Assembly: GCA_963675135.1 (NCBI GenBank)
Contig: OY776131.1
Coordinates: forward strand, 29,441,881 to 29,505,880
Source of the DNA: Galeopsis tetrahit
Lineage: Eukaryota; Streptophyta; Magnoliopsida; Lamiales; Lamiaceae
Length of the DNA: 64,000 nt
Direction: 5' to 3'
Position 1 is the first letter of the stretch. Every line of letters starts with the position of its first letter. The notes under the pieces were generated by a model. That model worked only from the letters and a program-made list of their open reading frames with translations. It was not told where the DNA came from and did not search any database. Shown here in pieces: positions 55,990 through 64,000 of this stretch. Position numbers and translations under genes: made by a program.

Positions 55990-57616
55990 TGTTGGTCCCA
56001 AAAAGGAGTGTGACACGTGTATGGGGGGGGGGGATACACGTGTATGTGTTTTTCAAAAACTTTTACAAGTAATCAACACTTATAATCAGAGTCAAATAAG
56101 TTACACAGTATGTCAAGTCCTATGGAAATACTAAACAATGTATTCTAACAGATCTTAACAATAGGCAACTTGTATGCGAAATAAATGATAGACCCTATTA
56201 TACTCCTTAAATAATATGTACTCAAATACTATATTATCAAATTGCAGTAAGCAATTATAACAACACGAAAGCTAAAGCAATAAGATAAATGCAGTAAATA
56301 AGAACACAAGATGTATAGTGGTTTGGAGGCTAAACTGCTCCTACGTCCACTCTCCTTTAATAGGACAATTCCTTAATCTCTTGGAATTAACTTGTTCTTA
56401 CAACCTTCTCTCGTTGCAATACTCTCAACACTTCTACGAACTCCACAATACTCTCAAACTATCTCTCAAGGTGAAAGTAGGGTTCTGTTCTTGTACCAAC
56501 TAAGTGTGATATCCTTTACAATTTAAGAACGAATGTAAAGGCTAGGATATCACTGTCTAGGCTTTGGATAATCAAACAGTAAGCTTGCCTAGTGGGGACT
56601 AAAGATAACACTCACAAATGAATATGCTTAAAAGCTTTGATCTCTCGAGTGTTTTGAATACTTTTGAATGCTAAAATATTGCTATAGAATGCGTATGGCT
56701 TGTATCTTGTTGTATGTCCCGTGTACTTGAAATGATTCAAGATGTGGCCTATTTATAGATGAAGCAAACTATTCGTTGGTGGAGACAGCAAACTTATCCA
56801 TAAATTTGAACTTTCAAATTGTTCAGGGGCCTGCATGCAAATAGTACATGAATGCTGCAGGTACGAAGTTCCAAGGATAAGTCGAAGCGGACTGAAGTTC
56901 CAAGTCAATGGCATCTCTCTCTTCTAATTGGTCTATCCGAAGAGGTCTACTTTCATTCTGATCTGATAAATCCTTTGGAAGTACCTTCCGACTTCACCAA
57001 GTTTCAGTCTTCTTCTACTTCTAGTCGACTGCTTTATGACGGGCTTCCCTGTTTCCTGGGCTCTGCTCGCTTCGTCTACGCTCCGACCCTAAGCCCTGCA
57101 TTAAGATTTTAAACTTGTGGTAAAAAAGGGCAATAAATCACGTCCATTCTGCATTTTGCATTCCATTCTCAGAATTTGTTATGCGCAGTGACAGTTGGCA
57201 TCAATTTATTGGTTGATTTGGAATAATTCCGTCCTTTTCTCTAACGGCCTCGTACTGGGTAAAATGCCTAGTCATCCATCGTCTTTGACCATAAGTGTGC
57301 CAAGTCCAAAGTATATGAATATCCAAATTCATCATACTTGACTTTTCTCATTCAGCATACTTGTCTTCATGAGTCCTTGTCACTTTCTTCATAACACTTC
57401 AGCTCCTTGTCTTCATGTGTTTTGTGCTATCAGGTCATTTGTCATAGATTCAAAGAATAATCTATCTAATAAAAATTAATGCTCCCTAACATGTATGAGC
57501 TTTTTTTAACCTGAAAATCTAGACATGGCAAATCATCATACTTGGGGTTTTACTTAGGGTTTTGGTATCAAATCAAAATCAAATTTTCTTTTATAAATAT
57601 AAACCATATCCCAACA
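55990..57616 (-). repeat. 5' LTR of element C
   Basis: Plus-strand ends TGTTGGTCCCAAAAAGG and CATATCCCAACA, 1627 bp. It includes a 287-bp foreign insert (56851-57137); without it the LTR is close in size to that of B. A G-run near 56023 lies between CACGTGTATG and ATACACGTG, as in B. Confidence 0.9.
56851..57137. other. 287-bp foreign insert in the 5' LTR of element C
   Basis: Absent from the 3' LTR of C and from the LTR of B, which read GTACATGCATTCACGTCC or a close variant here. Three bases (CAT) are missing at the junction and there is no TSD or TIR, so this is not an ordinary transposition. The composition is near half G+C, unlike the LTR. An 86-codon frame spans it (56852-57112), but I do not recognise the product. 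Organelle or other filler DNA is possible (inference). Confidence 0.7.
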
Positions 57617-58650
57617 ATAACTACTTCACAAAAATCCATGTGAGACATGACGCGCATCACGCGTGCGATTTTATTTCTGAAGGAGAGAGATTCTAGGGTT
57701 CTAGGGCAAAAGGAATTTTGGGGATTCTAGGGTTCTAGGGCAAAAGGAATTTTGGGGATTTTTGGCCAATCACTGATGATTAGGCCCTTCATTCTTGATT
57801 ACTTTGGCGTAGAAGAGTTAATGTGTCGGAATAATCATGATTTTTGCCCAATCCTCATGGTATTAACGTGATTTTGAGGCCGACTTCGTCGTATTTTTGA
57901 AAGTCCCAATGCAACGTTTCCAATTTTTTGGTGGTTTTTTCGGGTTGAGTGCACGGTGTGCTCAGACCTACACACTTATCGATTTGCTGGTATTGGCCAT
58001 TCAGGCGGTGGCTATGACTATATTTCGGCGGGGAAGATGTACACTGAGTGCATCCCTCATCATTTCGATTTCTATTCTGAAGCTATTTCACACTATCCAT
58101 CCCAAAATATCAGTTTTGGTCACTAAACTTTACCACTTTTCAAATTTGGTCACTCACATTTAATCACTATCAAAATTGGTCACTCGATTATTATTTTCTA
58201 TCAATTTTGATGCTGCTGTTAGTAAATCTGTTTATTATTAACGGAGAAAAAGTTTTTAGCGCTAATTCTTTTTCGACACTAACCCCAACACCAATTTTTT
58301 TTTTAATTTTTACTGAATTTATACAAAATTCACAAATGTAGTGATGTTGAGTATGTACGATGAATCTGCAATAATGATAATAGAAAAATATTTAGAATAT
58401 AAAAGAAATAAGAAAAAAATGTTTTCATGCCCGAATAATTATAAATGGGGAAATGAATTCTAATAATTAACTACTTTGAATAAAAGTATGAAAAATAGAG
58501 TACAAAAACAAGCCTGAATAATTTTCAACCACAGTGAATATAATAATTATAAACCATTTACTACAAACCATAATTATAAAAACAGAATACATAACTAGTA
58601 CATGATCACCACAATTTGACTAATTTGGCTTGCTACCTTGTCAGTCTCAA
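57617..58650. other. Intergenic sequence with repeat fragments, no gene
   Basis: 57690-57757 holds a tandem duplication of GATTCTAGGGTTCTAGGGC plus AAAAGGAATTTTGGGG. 58110-58330 is a partial relative of the foldback element at 36286 (AATTTGGTCACTCACATTTA). The 88-codon frame at 57897-58163 has no recognised motif and runs into that repeat. Confidence 0.5.
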
Positions 58651-58770
58651 CACTACAAGAAACAGGGGGAATAGCGACGAAAATTTTACGACAAATCTAA
58701 ATTTCATCGCTAAAATCATTTTTTAGCAACGAAATATAAATTTTCGTCGCTAACTTGTTAGATTTAATAT

Positions 58771-60409
58771 GGGAAAATCACTCAAATCTACAATTTGGAA
58801 TCCTACAGTACACAAAACTACAATCATAAAATTATATTACTTAAATCTACAAAAGAGGACATAAAATTACTAGTGTGCCCCTTCTTTCCAATATTTTATT
58901 AATTATTAATTTTTATTATTAATTAAAACTATTATTTTATATTTATTCAAATTTTATTTAAAAACTATTTATTTGTTCAGATTTTTTTTATTCCAAATTT
59001 TTAAAATTAGTTTTTTTTTCTTTTCTTTTTTCACTTTTTTATTTTTTATATTATAAGGGATTGAATTTTTTTTTATATTATATTTACATTTAGATTTTAT
59101 TCAAAAATTATTTACATTTAAATTATAAAATGATTTTTTATTTCTATTTTATTTAGATTTTTTAAAAATTACTACACATTTCGTACTAACAACAAATAAT
59201 ACTACACATTGCATACTAACAACAAACAATGCATACTACATATTGCATACTAACAACAAATAATGCATATATCAAGTGAATGTTGCATATTTACAACACA
59301 CATTGCATACTAACAACAAATAATACATATACATAGTGAATGATGCATATTTGCATACCATAATTTTAACATATATATTGACAAATAAATTATAAAATAA
59401 TTTTTTATTCCTATTTTATTTATCTCATTTTACAGCGAGTACACACCCTCATTTCACTCGAATCCTCTCTAAAAAAACTCGGACTACAAAAAATTAAATA
59501 AATAAGCTGGAAACTAGAAAAAATGTAAAAAAATAAAATTCAAACAAACTCCAAACAAACTCCAAACACACAAAATTAAATATTATACCAATTTTCGAAA
59601 CAAACTCAAAACCCACAAACTCCAAAACAAATCAATACAAGACACATAGTGATAGAACACCAATTTTCGAAAAACTCTTAAATCAAGAAAATCGGAAAAA
59701 ATTGTATTTTCGAATATACCAAAATTTAGGCATAAATACAGTTTTTTCGAAAAAGTCCTAAATAAAAACAAAATTTTATTTTTTTTTCGAATCAAATTTA
59801 GGCCTTTACAGATCCGACCTTTTTCTTCTTCTTCAAACCTCGCGGCGGCCTTTACAGATCCGGTGACGACCTTCTTCTTCCTCAAACCGAGGCAGCGGCG
59901 AAACGCGGATGAGCGACGGCGAGGATCGTGGGAGGAGGGGTGCGAACAGGCAGCGACCTTTACAGATCTGTCGACGACGTGGCAAGGGAGGAGGGGCGAC
60001 GTGGGTGGGCGCAGTGCTTTGCAGCTCCGGCTGTGTCGTCTCTAGCCTCACCCTCGGAATAAGTTCTTGCGCCGCCGCCTTGGTTTTGACCACGCTTCTA
60101 CCCTCTACGGTAAGCTCGCGGGGTATCTGTTTTTGTGGCCGCCGGAAGAGAGATAAAGAGAGAGTTGAGAGGGGTGGGTGGGGGGTTTGGAGAGAGTCGG
60201 TCAAAGTAAATTTGAAAATGAATCTCAAAAGTTTATAAAAAGAGGGGATTGGAGAGAGAAAATGAATAAAATTGAGAGTGAATTAATTTAGTAACACAAG
60301 GGTATATTAGAGCTTTCATTCCCATTTTGTAGATTTTAGTAATACCAATTTGTTTGGGTAGGTTTGTGTGATACCCCCATCATACTGGTAGTTTTGAGTG
60401 AATAATCAC
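58771..60409. mobile_element. MULE-like element carrying GC-rich sequence (Pack-MULE candidate)
   Basis: Flanked by a perfect 9-bp TSD ATTTAATAT (58762-58770 and 60410-60418), the length used by Mutator-like elements. The terminal inverted similarity is short: AATCACTCAAATCTAC at the left against ATTCACTCAAAACTAC at the right (inverted). The interior is AT-rich except 59800-60180, which is strongly GC-rich with CTTTACAGATC repeated three times (near 59812, 59850 and 59959). Open frames on both strands there (59833-60228 minus, 59909-60238 plus) have no recognised domain. A captured host fragment is the inference. Confidence 0.7.
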
Positions 60410-60419
60410 ATTTAATATT

Positions 60420-61745
60420 TGCAACAAAATTTATATATTTCGTCGCTATATTAGCAACAAATTGCTTCATTTTGTTGTTAATAATCAAAACAACAATGAA
60501 AATTATATTTCGTCGCTAATATTTTGCGATGAAATAGAAATTTTCGTGTCTAATTTCTTGAAATTATTTTTTACAACAAAATTTATATTTTTCATCGCTA
60601 TATTAGCAACAAATTGCTTCATTTTGTTGTTAATAATCAGAACAACTATAAAAATTATATTTCGTTGCTAATATTTTGCGATGAAATAGAAATTTTTGTG
60701 GCTAATTTCTTGAAATTATTTTTTACAACAAAATTTATATATTTCATCGTTATATTAGCAACAAATTGCTTCATTTTGTTGTTAATAATCAGAACAACTA
60801 TGAAAATTATATTTCGTTGCTAATATTTTGCGATGAAATAGAAATTTTTGTGGCTAATTTCTTGAAATTATTTTTTGCAACAAAATTTATATATTTCATC
60901 GCTATATTAGCAACAAATTGCTTCATTTTGTTGTTAATAATCAGAACAACAATGAAAATTATATTTCGTTGCTAATATTTTGCGATGAAATATAAATTTT
61001 CGTTGCTAATTTCTTGATATTAATTTTTACAACAAAATTTATATATTTCATCACTATATTAGCAACAAATTGCTTCATTTTGTTGTTAATAATCATAGCA
61101 ACTATGACAATTATATTTTCTTGCTAATATTTTGCGATGAAATTGAAAATTTTGTGGCTAATTTCTTTAAATTAATTTTTGCAACAAAATTTATATATGT
61201 CATCGCTATATTAGCAACAAATTGCTTCATTTTGTTGTTAATAATCAGAACAACAATGAAAATTATATTTCGTCACTAATATTTTACGATGAAATATAAA
61301 TTTTCGTGGCTAATTTATTGAAATTAATTTTTGCGATGAAATTAAAATATTTCATCGCTATACTAGCAACGTATTGCTTCATTTTGTTGTTAATAATCAG
61401 AAAAACAATGAAAATTTTATTTTGTCACTAAAGTTTTGCAATGAAATATAATTTGTTGTGGCTAATTTATTGAAATTATTTTATGCGATGAAATAAAAAT
61501 ATTGCATCACTAAACTAACAACTAATTCTTTTATTTTGTTGTTAATAATTAGGACAACAATGAAAATTATATTTAGTCACTATTATTTTGCGATGAAATA
61601 TATATTTTTTGTGGCTAATTTCTTGGAATTAATATTTGCAACAAAATTAAAATATATTATCGCTACACTTTTAACAAATTATTTTATTTTGTTGTTAATA
61701 ATAAGAATAACAATGAAAATTATATTTTGTGGCTAATATTAAATC
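60420..61745. repeat. 152-bp tandem array, about nine units
   Basis: The block GCTTCATTTTGTTGTTAATA recurs at exact 152-bp spacing from 60465 to 61225, then with small length changes to about 61690. Each unit holds CGTCGCTAATATTTTGCGAT and GCAACAAAATTTATAT, related to the subterminal repeats of the host CACTA. Short frames of 69 codons repeat at the same spacing and are not genes. The later units are more diverged. Confidence 0.92.
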
Positions 61746-62033
61746 AATTATGCATATTAAATCAAGAAAATCGATTTATATAATTAAATGTTTAATAATT
61801 CTCCAAATTTTATGTCTTATAAATCAGTATGAATGTTAATAAAAATATTTATAAATATGATATGATGCAAATGAAGATGGACATAAAGATGAGAGAATGA
61901 ATATTGGATTGAATATTTATTGTTTTTTTTTAATTGTTAAAGTAACATTGATTTTTTACAATTGAAATTGTTTTAAAAATTACAATATATATACACACAT
62001 ATATATATATACATATATAATTGTTACAACTTA

Positions 62034-63021
62034 GGGCATGATTGGTATGCAGTAATAGGCGTGGAATGGAATGAGCATTCATGGGCTCATTCCTAATCTC
62101 ACGATTGGTATATTTTTTTACGTGGAATCTCAATTCCTCAAGGAATGGTGATTCCCAAAAATAAAGAATTCTGATTCCTCTCCATCCCCCTGTCTTTCCC
62201 CATTCCATTATGTGTGGAATCGAATTATATTTTATTTTATTTTTTAAAATAATCACTCAAATTTGTTTTTTACATAATTATCCTTTTCAACAATTAACTC
62301 ACTTCTCCAACCCTAATTCACAATTAAATACGACGATTTATTATTCAACATTCTTCCACCCTAATTCAAGAGAGAAGACGCTGAGAAAATAAAATTTGTA
62401 TTGTTTTTTCTCTCTATATATGTGCAAAAGAGAAGACGTTGTCACTCTCGTTCATGAACAATCAATGCCCTCTATAAACATAAACTGGTTTTCATTAAAA
62501 AAATCCTCAAATTTGAATTAAATATGGGAGTGGGGGACAGTATGAAGGTCGACGACAGAAAGGTGGGAGACGACGGCGCAGTTGCAGTTCAGTTGAAAGA
62601 GAAGAAGAACCGTGTTTTTTTTTATTTAATTTACTTAATTTTTAATTATTTTTACTTTTAGTTAATTGAATAAATAATTCAAATCAGAAAAGGATATACA
62701 TGAGTGATAAAAATGATATTATCCCTATATTTTAGTTATTTTTATATTTATTAATTTATATTATTAGTAGAGATGAGTGCGATTATTTCATACGTTGATG
62801 ATGGTATTTTAGTCATTTAAGATAAAACATATATATTATTTTGCATTTCATTTTAGTATACCAATTAGGAGAATGGAATCAATCAATGAATTGCTTTTCC
62901 ATTCTTAATCGATACCAATCATGGGAATGCTCATTCAGACCTCATCCCATTCAAACCTTCATTCCATTCTTCAGTTCATTCCATTCAGCCTTAAATTCAT
63001 TCCATCATACCAATCATGCCC
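62034..63021. mobile_element. PIF/Harbinger-like non-autonomous transposon
   Basis: TIRs GGGCATGATTGGTATG and CATACCAATCATGCCC (inverse match), TSD TTA on both sides (62031-62033, 63022-63024). 988 bp. The subterminal parts repeat GGAATGGAATGAGCATTC / GAATGCTCATTC. No transposase. The TTA TSD and G-start TIR are the PIF/Harbinger signature. Confidence 0.88.
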
Positions 63022-63137
63022 TTACAAGTTAAAAATTAATCAATTAATAAATGTGAAATAAATTATTAAATGAGTAAAAATAACTACTAAATTAGTAAAA
63101 TTGAATACATATATAATTAATATTAAAAACTGAATCA

Positions 63138-63210
63138 AAGAGCTGTCTGCCCGAGTGGTAGGCGCCCAGCTATGGACGCCCATCCACCCTGGATCAATTC
63201 CCACCAAGAT
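63138..63210 (+). other. tRNA-like sequence near the right end of the CACTA element
   Basis: TGCCCGAGTGGTAGG (about 63150) resembles an A box of Ser/Leu-type tRNA genes, and GGATCAATTCCCACC (about 63191) resembles a B box, about 40 bp apart. A complete cloverleaf is not evident. It faces the right terminus and is followed by a G-rich tract. Confidence 0.45.
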
Positions 63211-63239
63211 CAAATAAAATATTTATTTAAATAAAATGG

Positions 63240-63440
63240 AAGAGGGGGTATGTGGGTGCGGGTTGGGTTGGGTTGGGTTGAGTTGGGGGTTGGGGCGGGT
63301 CGGGTCGAGTGTGGGTGCGGGTTGGGGCGGGTCGAGTGTGGGTGTGGGTTGGGGCGGGTCGAGTGCGGAAGTGGGTTTAGAGGACGATTGAGTTGGTTCG
63401 GTTGGGGTGGGTCGGGTCGGGTGAGAGTGCAGGTTGGGTT
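63240..63440. repeat. G-rich minisatellite-like tract
   Basis: Repeats of GGGTTGGGTT, GGTTGGGGCGGGTCGAGT and GTGGGTGCGGG on the plus strand. The open frames on both strands are low complexity (proline-rich or glycine-rich). The G-runs could fold into quadruplexes (inference). Confidence 0.75.
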
Positions 63441-63933
63441 GGTCGAGTACGAAAGTGGGTTTAGAGAAGAATGATTCGTAAATCGAATATCATAGCCAAA
63501 TATTAGCGACAAAAATATGGGTTTCATCACTAACATTTGCAACGAAATTAAAATATTTATCACGAAAAAATTTGTTGCTAATGTGAATTAGCGATGAAAT
63601 AATTTTGTCGCGGGATTTGTTGTTATACACCCGTCGCTAACGTGTTTGCGACAAATATTTGATTTTCCTCGCACACATTTTGTGATGAAACTCATATTTT
63701 CGTCGTTAACATTTTGCGATGAAACTTATATTTTTCGTCGCTAATATTTTGCGATGAAACTCAAATTTTCATCGCAAATATTTGCGACAAAATTATTTTT
63801 TTTGTCGCAAACATTTGCGACAAAATTAATTTTTTTTGTCGCAAACACGTTAGCGACGGGCGTATAGCGACGAAAATATTAGAATTAGCGACAAATTTGT
63901 TCATGGCTAAATTGCAGTTTTCTTGTAGTGCAA

Positions 63934-64000
63934 TTGCTTTTTTTTTTTTCCATGTAAGTAGCTAGATTTGGATTGTGTACCCTTGATTGATGATTGTACA
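63934..64000. other. Right flank of the CACTA element, nothing identified
   Basis: T-run and AT-rich sequence after the CAA TSD; no feature seen. Confidence 0.4.

Larger units (their letters stand above)
42806..57616 (-). mobile_element. Ty1/copia retrotransposon C (Sirevirus-like), near full length
   Basis: Minus strand: 5' LTR 55990-57616, PBS, Gag 53393-55877, protease and integrase, RT and RNase H to 50046, spacer, ORF3 (44834-49350), PPT 44371-44383, 3' LTR 42806-44369. About 14.8 kb, long because of ORF3 and LTR insertions. The 3' LTR lacks its first 55-60 bp at the outer edge, so TSDs cannot be compared; the candidate right copy is ATAAC (57617-57621). All genes carry lesions, including loss of catalytic residues, so it could move only with help from a related copy. 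Confidence 0.9.
58651..63930. mobile_element. CACTA (En/Spm) transposon with nested insertions
   Basis: Termini CACTACAAGAAACAGGGGG and TTGCAGTTTTCTTGTAGTG, TSD CAA (58648-58650 and 63931-63933). Subterminal repeats of GCGACGAAA / TTTCGTCGC type occupy 58665-58765 and 63480-63900. No transposase found. Contents: a MULE-like element (58771-60409), a 152-bp array (60420-61745), a PIF/Harbinger-like element (62034-63021), a tRNA-like sequence and a G-rich tract near the right end. Confidence 0.92.

Noticed and set aside
60462..61736. Series of 66-69 codon frames with similar translations
   Set aside because: Their spacing is that of the 152-bp tandem array; identical sequence explains the similarity, not coding.
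63210..63563. Proline-rich 117-codon frame on the minus strand
   Set aside because: It is the complement of the G-rich minisatellite; the repeated Pro/Thr/Arg words follow the DNA repeat.

Overview
The window is AT-rich plant nuclear DNA. The evidence is initiator-Met primer-binding sites, Ty1/copia Gag-Pol proteins, Stowaway, CACTA, MULE-like and PIF/Harbinger-like transposons, TTTAGGG-like tracts and a plant type I MADS-box gene. It looks like a eudicot, but the sequence alone does not identify a genus. I found no rRNA, no functional-looking tRNA gene and no CRISPR array. Nearly everything is nested transposable elements. The only convincing intact host gene is the MADS-box gene at 35371-36021 (minus strand).

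Layout. (1) 1-9039: copia element A on the minus strand, cut by the left edge of the window. Its gag is split by a solo LTR at 5593-7245 with a CAAAA target-site duplication (TSD). Element A itself sits inside element B. (2) 9040-20432: copia element B (minus): third ORF, RT/RNase H, integrase, protease, Gag, PBS and 5' LTR. Its integrase carries a 1.9 kb block (13531-15417) that occurs again at 33144-35019. (3) 20433-27518: TRIM-like LTR remnant, a DNA transposon with long terminal inverted repeats (TIRs), Stowaway MITEs and short-repeat arrays. (4) 27519-30856: non-autonomous CACTA element with GAG TSD and a tandem array. (5) 31088-35019: an RPA-like pseudogene fragment, LTR fragments and the second copy of the 1.9 kb block. 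(6) 35371-36125: MADS-box gene with its promoter region. (7) 36286-42805: foldback element, an LTR, a truncated CACTA with a transposase fragment, and MITEs. (8) 42806-57616: copia element C (minus), nearly full length and closely related to B. (9) 58651-63930: CACTA element with CAA TSD that contains a MULE-like element carrying GC-rich sequence, a 152-bp tandem array and a PIF/Harbinger-like element.

How the parts relate. A, B and C have the order LTR - PBS - Gag - protease - integrase - RT - RNase H (Ty1/copia). Long LTRs, a large Gag, and in B and C a large third ORF after pol plus (in C) a G-rich polypurine tract fit the Sirevirus lineage. All three are damaged by stops, frameshifts, deletions or insertions. 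In B and C the third ORF looks like a separate transcription unit: a TATA box 130 nt before an ATG, a 16-nt first exon and a roughly 400-nt intron, conserved in both copies. Three CACTA elements share a tRNA-like or B-box-like module reading toward the terminus next to the subterminal repeats. These two observations and the 1.9 kb ectopic copy are the main points for follow-up.
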